A stretch of DNA of 6,636 bases, taken from Paracoccaceae bacterium. GTDB taxonomy: Bacteria; Pseudomonadota; Alphaproteobacteria; Rhodobacterales; Rhodobacteraceae. Where the stretch lies: contig NVUP01000043.1 in assembly GCA_002401945.1 (NCBI GenBank), forward strand, positions 8,169-14,804, read 5' to 3'. The position numbers and the translations under genes are program-made. Position 1 is the first letter of the stretch. Each line of letters opens with the position of its first letter. The notes under the pieces are model-generated. The model worked only from the letters and a program-made list of their open reading frames with translations. It had not been told where the DNA came from and did not search any database. This document shows, piece by piece, positions 1-6,043 of the stretch.

Positions 1-140
1 AGGCTGTGAAGCTGGGGCGCCTGAATGACGGGGGCGCGGTCCTGGTTGGGCATGATTGGGGCGATCAGGTTGGCGTGGTTGAGAAGGCCCGCGTTGACAG
101 CGGCGATATGCCCTCAGTGCCATTGATGATGATCACCTGA
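1..140 (+). pseudogene. Remnant of phage prohead protease (HK97-type), C-terminally disrupted, partial at left edge
   Basis: The frame beginning at base 3 is open for 45 codons and ends at TGA 138-140. It reads RLNDGGAVLVGHDWGDQVG followed by VVEKARVDSG. The pattern RLN-G-x-VL--HD---DQ-GVVE-AR-D resembles the stretch around the catalytic histidine of HK97-family phage prohead proteases, which mature the capsid during head assembly. Family members continue after this point with a conserved strand (roughly GRAVVRF) and well over 50 more residues. Here the similarity stops after VDSG and a few unrelated residues lead to the stop, so the gene looks truncated. The true start lies left of the window. 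The assignment rests on remembered family patterns and is moderate. The phage late gene D and com-dam remnants further right support a prophage origin. Confidence 0.5.
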
Positions 141-250
141 GTATCAACATTGCCGGGAGTTGGGGTTTGAACCTAAGGCCGAGAAGGCTTGGCTGGGAAC
201 GGTTCTCAATTGGCGAGCGTTGTTTCAGTCGACGGTCTTGCATGGGGTCT

Positions 251-290
251 GAACAACAAACGCGGCCCCAGTGTTCTCAGTGGGACCGCG
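251..290 (-). terminator. Rho-independent terminator of the autotransporter gene
   Basis: Bases 261-270 and 281-290 form a 10-bp stem around a 10-base loop. The one imperfect pair is a G-U wobble only when read on the minus strand; on the plus strand it is a C-A mismatch. The minus-strand transcript then enters a T-rich stretch, TTTGTTGTT (260-252). The hairpin begins 33 bases after the autotransporter stop codon. Strand, spacing and tail all fit an intrinsic terminator for that gene. Confidence 0.8.
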
Positions 291-323
291 GATTCTTAAA
301 CGTCGTTTTGCTCTCTGCTGCGT

Positions 324-3300
324 CTAGAACGCGAGGCTGTAGCCCAGGTTGAGGCCATAACTTTCATACCCCTTTGCCCCGAGACCATCCAGAAAGGTCG
401 ACACGGTAAAGGTTCCATAGCTGTCGCTGGCATAGTTCAGGCCAATGTTCACCTTGGATCGCCACCCAGCGTAGCCCGGCAGGACGGACCCTGCGACCTC
501 GGTGCCGCCGGTGTTGGACCAGATGCCCGAGACCCCGGCGCGCAGCTCCAGATCGCCGCCTTGCAACGGCACATGCTGGGCCACATCCAGACCAACCGCG
601 ATCTGCATCAACTCAACCTTTTGCATGGGAACAAGATTGCCCAAGCTGTCCTGATAGGCGTCCTGTTTATCCGCCGCATAGGCCGCATTCAGATAGGGGC
701 TGAGACGCGTGCGACCCTGCTCAAAACTGCCAGCCACTTTCATCTGCGCCAGCAGGCGTGCGGTGTCAAAAACATCGGCATAGGTGCCAAAGGGCGACAC
801 CGTGTTGGAGGACTGACCATAGAGCAAACGCGCCTCAAAGAACAGCGGCTGGTCGGGCATCTTGGCGACAACATAGGGACCGGCAAGCCAGCCATTGCCC
901 TCGGCCGTTAAATCACCGTTACCCTGTGACAGATGGTCAAACTGCAGCATGGCGCCAAGCAGGACTGTCTCGCTGATTTTGCGATGACTGCCGAAGGAGC
1001 CAAAGGCGGCGCTGCTGTTGGTGTTGCCATCTTTTGACCAGGCCCCTTTGAGCTGGAACCAGACCGGGTATTCGGCGCCTGTCGACAGATTGAAATTGCC
1101 GATGCCCCGCGTCACATGCGCATCTAGCGCGCCGCTGACAGTGCCGCTCAGAAAGCCGGTCAGATCCGGCTGATTGGCGATCAGCTGGTTGGCGCGACCA
1201 TACATAAAGCGGGCGATGGTCTTCTGGGTCTCTTCCACCGTTGTATCAACCATCACCAGTGTATTGGAGGCCGTCGTCTTGTTACCAGCCGCATCTTCGG
1301 CCGCTCCGGCGGGCAGCGAGATGCTGACATCGCCGGTCCCGGCCGAGGCGATGGTGGCAGTGTAGCTCGCACCGCTGCCAGTGAAGCCGATGACCGAGGC
1401 ATTGGTCACCACAAGATCAGTGGCGACAAACCCGATCACGCTCTCGGAGAAGGCAATCGTGACGTCAAAGCTGGCCTGATGTTCAACGCGATCCGGCCCG
1501 CCGCTGATCACCACATCCGGGTCGGTGGTATCCGCCACTGTCAAGCTGGCACCCGAGGTATTGCCATTGATATCGGTCGAAGTCACCGTCACGTCGCCAC
1601 TGGGCTGCGCCGTGGGCGAGGTGACCGAGAAGCTGCCGGGTTGCGCCGCGGCCGAGAGCACCGAGAAGCTGCTCATGCGGGCTGCACGGGCCATACGAGG
1701 TGCTCCGCCCGAGGCAACCGTCGTCGCGGTTGTCAAATCCGGGAAGGTGACGGTCACCGTCGCGCCCGGCTCGGTTGTGCCGGTCACCGTCAGGGTCTTG
1801 TCAGAATTGACCTCAACATTGGCAATCACCGGCGCAGGCGGCGCTGTCACATCGCTGACGGTCACGGTGAAGCTCAGCTGCACCGCATCATTACCCGCAG
1901 TATCCGAGGCATCCATGGTCACGGTGGTCTCGCCGACCGGGAAGTCATAGGCACCGGTCAGGGTGGTAGAACCAACCTTATAGGTGATGCTCAAGCCGCT
2001 ATCCACATTATCGCTGACCGAGCCGAGATCAGTCACATCAAGGGAAGCGGTACTCAAACTGGCATCGGTATCTGCGGTCTGATCCGCGGGCGCGGTCAGC
2101 ACCGGCACTTCAGTGTCACCCACGGTCACGGTGAAGCTCAGCTGCACAGCATCATTCCCAGCAGTATCCGTGGCATCCATGGTCACAGTGGTTGCACCAA
2201 GCGGAAAGTCATACGCACCGGTCAGGGTGGTGGTGCCAACCTTAAAGGTGATGCTCAAGCCGCTATCGACATTGTCGCTCACTGACCCCAGAGCAGTCAC
2301 ATCGAGGGCGGCAATTGTCCCGCCAGCATCGGCACTTGCGGTTTGGGCAGCGGGTGCGGTCAGCACCGGAACCTCAGCATCGCTTACCGTCACGGTGAAA
2401 CTCACCTGCACTGCATCATTGCCCGCTGTATCCGAGGCATCCATGGTCACAGTGGTCTCACCGAGCGGAAAATCATAAGCGCCGGTCAGGGTGGTGGAAC
2501 CAACCTTATAGGTGATGCTCAACCCGCTATCCACATTATCGCTGACAGACCCAAGGCCAGTCACATCAAGGGAAGCGGTACTCGAACCGCTATCGGTGGC
2601 TGGGGTTTGGTCCACGGGTGCAACCAGCAGAGGTGCTTCTGCGTCAGTCACGGTCACGGTGAAACTGACAGGTGCCGCCACATTTCCCGCAGTATCCGAA
2701 GCATACATGGTCACTGTGGTCTCACCGGCCGGATAGCCATAAGCACCAGATATGGCAGTGGAGCCAATCTTATAGGTGATGCTCAACCCGCTATCGACAT
2801 TGTCGCTGACCCAGCCGAGGCTGGTCACGTCCAGCGAGGCGGTGTTCACACCACTATCGGTGCTTGCGGTCTGAGCCGCAGGCGCGGTCAGCACCGGCAC
2901 TTCGACGTCGCTGACGGTGACGGTGAAACTCTTCTGCACCGCGTTGTTACCCGCCGTATCCACCGCATCCATCGTCACGGGGGTTGTCCCGACGGAGAAG
3001 CCATAGGCACCGCTTAGGGTGGTGGTGCCAACTTTGTAAGTAATGCTCAGCCCCGCATCCACATTGTCGCTGACCGAGCCAAGACTGGTGACATCCAGCG
3101 AGGCAGTGCTCACCCCGCTATCGGTATTTGCGACCCGGGCCGAGGGCGCGGTCAGCACCGGAGCCTGACTATCTGGAAGAGCGCCAGTATGTCCGCCCGG
3201 TACGGAAAAATCATGGGCGCCGGCCCCGAGTGTGATGGTAGCTGTGCCCAGAGTGAATGAAAACCCGATATAGTTGTCTGATGCAAATATCCCGTCTGCG

Positions 3301-3614
3301 CCATTTTGGGTCAGACCGGAAATATTGGATGCAGGGGTACCAAGACAGGTGGCCAAGCTGCTGACTGTTATCGATGAGCCGGTATAACCGGCGCTGTAGC
3401 TTTCGGACCAATAGTAGCTTCCTCCGGCATATTCCAGCCCCATAGCGACGCCTACAAGTCCACCGGCGGAGATATAATGCATAGTAACCGAACAACTAGG
3501 CCCAGCCAAAAAGGTTTCGTTGATGTAGTCCGCCGCTGTAAATCCATGCCCAACCGTTGGGGCCATGATGGATAGCGCTAGCAGCCCTGCCCGAATAAAT
3601 AATTTTTTTTGCAT
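324..3614 (-). CDS. Autotransporter (type V secretion) with five HYR-like repeats and C-terminal beta-barrel
   Basis: A predicted outer-membrane autotransporter of 1096 residues. It starts with a signal peptide (MQKKLFIR, hydrophobic LLALSIMA, likely cleavage near VGHG). Residues about 25-147 form a unique region with two cysteines. Five tandem 88-residue HYR-like repeats follow (about 148-587), each with SDNVD-GLSIT-K and DTAGN motifs. Next come a Big_6-like Ig domain (about 588-697) and a Big_12-like Ig domain (about 698-792). The linker ETQKTIARFMYGRANQL leads to a beta-barrel of about 260 residues ending YGLNLGYSLAF, the terminal Phe being the usual outer-membrane assembly signal. The barrel should insert in the outer membrane and display the repeats, probably for adhesion (inference). 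ATG 3614 is preferred because AAGGG lies 7 bases upstream; ATG 3644 adds ten residues with a weaker site. It runs opposite to the phage genes and has its own terminator. Confidence 0.88.
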   Translation of the reverse strand: MQKKLFIRAGLLALSIMAPTVGHGFTAADYINETFLAGPSCSVTMHYISAGGLVGVAMGLEYAGGSYYWSESYSAGYTGSSITVSSLATCLGTPASNISGLTQNGADGIFASDNYIGFSFTLGTATITLGAGAHDFSVPGGHTGALPDSQAPVLTAPSARVANTDSGVSTASLDVTSLGSVSDNVDAGLSITYKVGTTTLSGAYGFSVGTTPVTMDAVDTAGNNAVQKSFTVTVSDVEVPVLTAPAAQTASTDSGVNTASLDVTSLGWVSDNVDSGLSITYKIGSTAISGAYGYPAGETTVTMYASDTAGNVAAPVSFTVTVTDAEAPLLVAPVDQTPATDSGSSTASLDVTGLGSVSDNVDSGLSITYKVGSTTLTGAYDFPLGETTVTMDASDTAGNDAVQVSFTVTVSDAEVPVLTAPAAQTASADAGGTIAALDVTALGSVSDNVDSGLSITFKVGTTTLTGAYDFPLGATTVTMDATDTAGNDAVQLSFTVTVGDTEVPVLTAPADQTADTDASLSTASLDVTDLGSVSDNVDSGLSITYKVGSTTLTGAYDFPVGETTVTMDASDTAGNDAVQLSFTVTVSDVTAPPAPVIANVEVNSDKTLTVTGTTEPGATVTVTFPDLTTATTVASGGAPRMARAARMSSFSVLSAAAQPGSFSVTSPTAQPSGDVTVTSTDINGNTSGASLTVADTTDPDVVISGGPDRVEHQASFDVTIAFSESVIGFVATDLVVTNASVIGFTGSGASYTATIASAGTGDVSISLPAGAAEDAAGNKTTASNTLVMVDTTVEETQKTIARFMYGRANQLIANQPDLTGFLSGTVSGALDAHVTRGIGNFNLSTGAEYPVWFQLKGAWSKDGNTNSSAAFGSFGSHRKISETVLLGAMLQFDHLSQGNGDLTAEGNGWLAGPYVVAKMPDQPLFFEARLLYGQSSNTVSPFGTYADVFDTARLLAQMKVAGSFEQGRTRLSPYLNAAYAADKQDAYQDSLGNLVPMQKVELMQIAVGLDVAQHVPLQGGDLELRAGVSGIWSNTGGTEVAGSVLPGYAGWRSKVNIGLNYASDSYGTFTVSTFLDGLGAKGYESYGLNLGYSLAF
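1854..3173 (-). repeat. Five tandem 264-bp repeats encoding HYR-like domains
   Basis: Five head-to-tail units of exactly 264 bp (88 codons) lie at 2910-3173, 2646-2909, 2382-2645, 2118-2381 and 1854-2117, in reading order on the minus strand. The plus-strand landmark GTSACGGTGAA recurs at 1861, 2125, 2389, 2653 and 2917, a constant 264-base step. Each unit encodes D-x-x-(A/V)-P-(V/L)-L, a central SDNVD(S/A)GLSIT motif and a final DTAGN...FTVTV. This matches the hyalin-repeat (HYR) Ig-like fold. The last three units are the most alike and the first two the most diverged, which suggests recent duplication or gene conversion towards the barrel-proximal end. Confidence 0.93.
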
Positions 3615-3620
3615 AAATAG

Positions 3621-3638
3621 GCCCTTGCCCCTCGGGGC
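3621..3638 (-). promoter_or_regulatory. Ribosome binding site and leader hairpin of the autotransporter
   Basis: Read on the minus strand, GCCCC-GA-GGGGC (3638-3627) can fold as a short GC-rich hairpin. It runs directly into AAGGG, which sits 7 bases before ATG 3614. The hairpin lies between the two candidate start codons (3644 and 3614). AAGGG is a better Shine-Dalgarno match than the GGAA ahead of 3644, which decides the start given here. The hairpin borders the ribosome binding site, so it could modulate initiation, but this is inference. Confidence 0.45.
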
Positions 3639-3836
3639 TGTCATAAATCGTTCCGCTGACCATTAGAGGCCGCAGGTTGCCAGATCGTGAATAAGTAAAC
3701 TATTTCAACGAAGTGACCCCACGGAACTTCGGCATCCACCCAGGGTATAGGCCGCTATCACCGCACCGAGACCCAATGCGGTTGAGGACCCCGGAGAAAT
3801 CAGGACCGACAGAGGATCAGAGCCTGGCAGTTTTGA

Positions 3837-4202
3837 TCACAGGTCTGTCGACCCTATGGCCGTGTTATTGCTGAGTGGTCCGAGCTGGGCGCTGCCAAAG
3901 TGAACAAGGTCAGCGCCGGTGACAAAGACCCCCTGCTCCAGCTACGCCACCGCTTTGCCAGTTTGGGCGAGGCGCAGCGCGCCGCCGACAGCGCCCTGGA
4001 ACGCGGCAAACGGGCCAGCGGCAAGATCACTATTCAGCTCGCCGGGTTCAACGGTGCTCTGCTGGCCGAGGGCTTTGTCGAGTTACAGGGCATTCATCCT
4101 GGCCTGACAGGCAAGTGGTTGGTTAGCCAGGTCACCCATCGTCTGGGCGACACCTTGGTTACCAGCTTTGACGGCGAACGGGATAATAAGCGCAAAGGAT
4201 AA
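3837..4202 (+). pseudogene. C-terminal remnant of phage late control protein D (baseplate hub, GpD family)
   Basis: The frame is open from 3837 to TAA 4200-4202, about 121 residues. It carries YGRVIAEW, then AGDKDPLLQLRHRFAS, an Ala/Arg-rich helix (EAQRAADSALERGKRASG), and GFVELQGIHPGLTG with KWLVSQVTHRLG. These match the C-terminal third of the P2 gpD / T4 gp27-like family, which forms the tail baseplate hub. Complete members are roughly 330-350 residues, so about two thirds is missing. No plausible start lies upstream: a TGA at 3834-3836 interrupts the frame, yet AWQF just before it (3822-3833) also fits the family, so decay by point mutation preceded or accompanied the truncation. GTG 3900 is an in-frame start codon but would encode only a fragment. 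The next genes, com and dam, follow D in related prophages. Confidence 0.75.
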
Positions 4203-4203
4203 C

Positions 4204-4244
4204 CCTCCTTACAGGGAGGCTAAGGGGTGTTGAAGCACCTCTTA
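4204..4244 (+). other. Tandem hairpins between gene D remnant and com
   Basis: Two stem-loops follow the D stop codon directly. The first pairs CCTCC (4204-4208) with GGAGG (4215-4219). The second pairs TAAGGGGTG (4221-4229) with CACCTCTTA (4236-4244): nine pairs with one G-U and a six-base loop. No T-run follows immediately; the nearest is ATATTTT at about 4255. They may be a weak terminator or an mRNA-processing or leader structure ahead of com. Function is unproven. Confidence 0.45.
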
Positions 4245-4343
4245 ACACGGGGCAATATTTTCACACAAAACCCCGCCGACCAGCTCACGCTTATGGCCGC
4301 TCCCACCCCTCGCGAGGGTCCGGCCTTTCTGAGGTGATTCCAC

Positions 4344-4532
4344 TTGTCTATGCAAGACCAGCGTTGCGGCCAATGTGCCCGACTGTTATTTAAAATTGAG
4401 CCCAACGCCCTATCCGGCGCGCTCAACATCAAGTGCCCAAGATGCAAGGCACACAATCACCTGAGGCCACAACAGAGCCCTTTATCCAAGCGGCAAGACC
4501 GCGATGGAAAAGACTCTTCAAAGTGCGTTTAA
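4344..4532 (+). CDS. com: Com-family zinc-finger translational regulator (phage Mu Com-like)
   Basis: A 62-residue protein with CGQC (residues 8-11) and CPRC (31-34), spaced as a four-cysteine zinc knuckle, plus the family segments LLFKIE and LNIKCPRCK-HNHLRP. In phage Mu, Com is an RNA-binding zinc protein of about this size. It opens the translation initiation region of mom, a DNA-modification gene that overlaps com. The TTG at 4344 is the preferred start because GAGGTG (4331-4336) sits 7 bases upstream; the ATG at 4350 is 13 bases away. The frame overlaps that of the downstream adenine methylase, so the same control logic is likely, with dam replacing mom. All four cysteines and the expected length are present, so it appears intact. 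Its tail (after residue 42) is polar and not recognisable. Confidence 0.85.
   Translation: MSMQDQRCGQCARLLFKIEPNALSGALNIKCPRCKAHNHLRPQQSPLSKRQDRDGKDSSKCV
4490..4512 (+). promoter_or_regulatory. Hairpin and ribosome binding site ahead of the methylase start
   Basis: GCGG (4490-4493) and CCGC (4499-4502) can pair around a five-base loop, CAAGA. GGAAAAG (4506-4512) lies immediately downstream and 10 bases before GTG 4523. A small stem beside the methylase ribosome binding site, inside com, is the kind of position where Mu Com acts on mom. Whether Com binds here is inference only. Confidence 0.35.
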
Positions 4533-5329
4533 CCCCCGCTCAAAACACCTCCCCTGTCGCCCCCTGGATGGGCGGCAAGCGCAACCTGGCCAAACGGATC
4601 ACTGCGATCCTGGACGCCACCCCACATGGTCTCTACGCCGAGCCCTTTGTCGGCATGGGTGGTATTTTCCTGCGCCGATCAATGCGGCCCCGCGCCGAGG
4701 TGATCAACGACCTTGGCCGTGACATCACCAATCTGTTTCGAATCCTGCAGCGCCACTATCCGCAGTTCATTGACTGCATGCGCTTCCAGCTCACCACCCG
4801 CGTTGAGTTCGAGCGTCTGGTGGCCACCAGACCTGACACCTTGACCGACCTAGAGCGTGCGGCGCGGTTCCTCTATCTCCAGCGCACCGCCTTTGGTGGC
4901 AAAGCAACGGGTCGAAATTTTGGTGTCACGACCACCCGCTCGGCCACTTTCAACCTGTCGACGCTGGAACCCATGCTTGAAGAGGTTCATGCCCGCCTCA
5001 GTGGCGTGGTGATCGAGTGCCTGCCCTACGCCGAGTTCATCACCCGCTACGACCGGCCCTCGGCGCTGTTCTATCTGGACCCGCCCTACTGGGGCTGCGA
5101 GGACGACTATGGCAAGGCGATGTTTGCGCCTGAGGATTTTGAAACCCTGGCGGGGTGGATGAAATCGGGCAAGGGCAAGGCGCTGATGTCGATCAACGAT
5201 GCGCCCGAGATCCGCGAGATCTTTGCTGGGTTCCACATGGAGGAGGTTCAGGTCAGCTACACTGTGGCCCGCAAGGAGGCCGCCAGGGGGCGGCGTGGTG
5301 AGTTGTTGATCCGGAATTTTACCCTGTAA
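4523..5329 (+). CDS. dam: Phage-type DNA adenine methyltransferase (D12 class, Dam family)
   Basis: A 268-residue N6-adenine methyltransferase that transfers a methyl group from S-adenosylmethionine to adenine in DNA. Visible motifs are APWMGGKRNL (residues 13-22, motif X region), EPFVGMGG (40-47, SAM-binding motif I), FLYLQRTAFGGK (116-127) and DPPYWG (186-191, catalytic motif IV). The X-I-IV order is that of the alpha / MethyltransfD12 group, and the length is typical. GTG 4523 is chosen because it is preceded by GGAAAAG, leaves the N-terminus close to the first conserved motif, and overlaps the com stop codon by 10 bases, favouring translational coupling. A longer version from GTG 4433 or ATG 4442 would share about 100 bases with com but lacks a ribosome binding site. 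The recognition site cannot be read from sequence; GATC is only a guess. It could protect phage DNA from restriction or alter host expression. Confidence 0.87.
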   Translation: MRLTPAQNTSPVAPWMGGKRNLAKRITAILDATPHGLYAEPFVGMGGIFLRRSMRPRAEVINDLGRDITNLFRILQRHYPQFIDCMRFQLTTRVEFERLVATRPDTLTDLERAARFLYLQRTAFGGKATGRNFGVTTTRSATFNLSTLEPMLEEVHARLSGVVIECLPYAEFITRYDRPSALFYLDPPYWGCEDDYGKAMFAPEDFETLAGWMKSGKGKALMSINDAPEIREIFAGFHMEEVQVSYTVARKEAARGRRGELLIRNFTL

Positions 5330-5336
5330 ACCGAGC

Positions 5337-5376
5337 CGCTGCAGCCGGTAACGGGGTGGTTCCACTGGCTGCAGCG
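5337..5376 (+). repeat. Ten-base inverted repeat after the methylase stop codon
   Basis: CGCTGCAGCC (5337-5346) and GGCTGCAGCG (5367-5376) are perfect reverse complements separated by 20 bases. The stem starts 8 bases after the dam stop codon. No T-run follows, so it is not a classic intrinsic terminator. It may protect the 3' end of the mRNA, work together with the next hairpin, or bind a protein. Confidence 0.5.
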
Positions 5377-5404
5377 CGCGCGTCTGAAGCGTTGAAAAAG
5401 GAGC

Positions 5405-5434
5405 TTTTGAACGGGGTATGAGCCCCGTTCAAGA
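5405..5434 (+). terminator. Strong hairpin, probable end of the com-dam transcript
   Basis: TTGAACGGGG (5407-5416) pairs perfectly with CCCCGTTCAA (5423-5432) around the loop TATGAG, extendable by a wobble and one more pair on each side. It is the strongest secondary structure between dam and the convergent rpsU gene. The plus strand has no T-tract after it. The minus strand has TTTTT about 8 bases beyond, so it might also act as a backup terminator for transcription arriving from rpsU. Calling it a terminator is inference. Confidence 0.45.
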
Positions 5435-5612
5435 CATCGACCATCACTGAATAGGCCTTGCAACGACTGCTCTGCGGAGATTTGCGGTCATTCACGGTTT
5501 TGACCCAACTGGTGCTATCGGCCCAACGCGGACCTTCATGCTATTTACAGTGAATGGCCAGTTTAGGGGCTTGATATCTTAGGCTGTCCATTTGCAAAAA
5601 ATGTCTACTGAC

Positions 5613-5646
5613 ACGAAAAACCCCGTTGCCATCGGACAACGGGGTT
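5613..5646 (-). terminator. Rho-independent terminator of rpsU
   Basis: AACCCCGTTG (5619-5628) and CAACGGGGTT (5637-5646) form a perfect 10-bp stem with an 8-base loop. Read on the minus strand the stem ends in GGGGTTTTT and then CGTGTC, giving the expected T-run. It begins 25 bases after the rpsU stop codon and is on the right strand. Confidence 0.88.
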
Positions 5647-5671
5647 CAGTTTTTACAGCGCCAAGGAATGA

Positions 5672-5878
5672 CTACATCGTCCCTTCGCGCTCCAATTTTT
5701 TGCGTGCTAGCTTACGGGCACGGCGGATAGCTTCAGCTTTCTGGCGCGCGTTTTTCTCGGACGGTTTCTCGAAATGTTGCTTGAGCTTCATTTCACGAAA
5801 AACGCCTTCCTTCTGGAGCTTCTTCTTTAACACCCGGAGAGCTTGATCGACATTGTTGTCGCGAACACTTACCTGCAT
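5672..5878 (-). CDS. rpsU: 30S ribosomal protein S21
   Basis: A 68-residue, strongly basic protein that fits bacterial S21 along its whole length. It opens [20 protein letters not shown], continues with [19 protein letters not shown], and ends in an Arg/Lys-rich helix ([12 protein letters not shown]). S21 binds the platform of the small ribosomal subunit near the anti-Shine-Dalgarno end of 16S rRNA and assists initiation. The length and the short C-terminal extension (LEREGTM) suit alphaproteobacterial S21. The start codon at 5878 is preceded by AAAGGTGG about 10 bases away. It appears monocistronic, with a dedicated terminator, and is transcribed towards the com-dam unit. It is a core gene and probably marks the edge of the prophage-derived region. 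Confidence 0.96.
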   Translation of the reverse strand: MQVSVRDNNVDQALRVLKKKLQKEGVFREMKLKQHFEKPSEKNARQKAEAIRRARKLARKKLEREGTM

Positions 5879-5896
5879 GTGGTTTTCACCACCTTT
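5879..5896 (-). promoter_or_regulatory. rpsU: rpsU ribosome binding site within a GNRA-tetraloop hairpin
   Basis: On the minus strand the bases just before ATG 5878 read AAAG-GTGGT-GAAA-ACCAC. GTGGT (5892-5888) and ACCAC (5883-5879) pair perfectly around GAAA, a GNRA tetraloop. The left arm is part of the Shine-Dalgarno sequence AAAGGTGG. The folded form would hide the ribosome binding site and abut the start codon. This is a candidate translational control element, possibly autoregulatory, though the stem is only five pairs. Confidence 0.4.
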
Positions 5897-5908
5897 CTAG
5901 GATTAAGT

Positions 5909-5931
5909 TGCAATGAATTGCAGGAACCTGC
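5909..5931. repeat. Two overlapping short palindromes upstream of rpsU
   Basis: TGCAAT-GA-ATTGCA (5909-5922) and GCAGG-AA-CCTGC (5920-5931) are perfect dyads sharing three bases. They lie 31-53 bases upstream of the rpsU start codon, where a promoter, operator or 5' leader would be. Each is short, so chance is possible. Confidence 0.3.
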
Positions 5932-6024
5932 TGCCTATCAAGATGAATTTGTTTTGTCGAGCCTGCTGTGACACCGATATCGGCAGCACAGAGCCCTGGA
6001 CACAGCCGCTCGCTGGTGCAGCAT

Positions 6025-6043
6025 GTTGTGGACAGCCCACAAC
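6025..6043. repeat. Seven-base inverted repeat, possible operator
   Basis: GTTGTGG (6025-6031) and CCACAAC (6037-6043) are perfect reverse complements with a 5-base spacer. The site is about 150 bases upstream of rpsU. No T-run follows on either strand, so a protein-binding dyad is likelier than a terminator. Function is unknown. Confidence 0.35.

Noticed and set aside
167..352. Plus-strand open frame of 61 codons
   Set aside because: Runs through the autotransporter terminator and over its 3' end; composition is noncoding-like.
561..976. Plus-strand open frames at 561-911 and 758-976
   Set aside because: Antisense to the autotransporter beta-barrel, without recognisable motifs.
1479..2285. 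Long plus-strand open frame (268 codons) and others at 1525-1950, 2113-2478 and 2343-3017
   Set aside because: They lie antisense to the HYR repeats and their sequence simply mirrors the 264-bp repeat; His/Arg/Gly-rich translations with no domain and no ribosome binding site.
3211..3495. Minus-strand frame of 94 codons inside the autotransporter
   Set aside because: Alternate frame of the same strand, Arg/Tyr/Cys-rich and without domain similarity.
3661..3720. TTGAAA on the minus strand as a -35 box for the autotransporter
   Set aside because: No acceptable -10 box at 16-18 bases; promoter not called.
4433..4522. Longer N-terminus for the methylase from GTG 4433 or ATG 4442
   Set aside because: No Shine-Dalgarno sequence, and the extra 30 residues only reread com in another frame; kept as an alternative because com and mom also overlap in phage Mu.
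4850..5365. Minus-strand frame of 171 codons over dam
   Set aside because: Antisense shadow of a gene with clear methylase motifs.
1..5434. Gene transfer agent cluster, suggested by a prohead protease in this bacterial group
   Set aside because: Late control D, Com and Dam belong to prophages and are not part of the known Rhodobacterales gene transfer agent cluster.
5592..5846. Plus-strand frame of 84 codons
   Set aside because: Antisense to rpsU and through its terminator.
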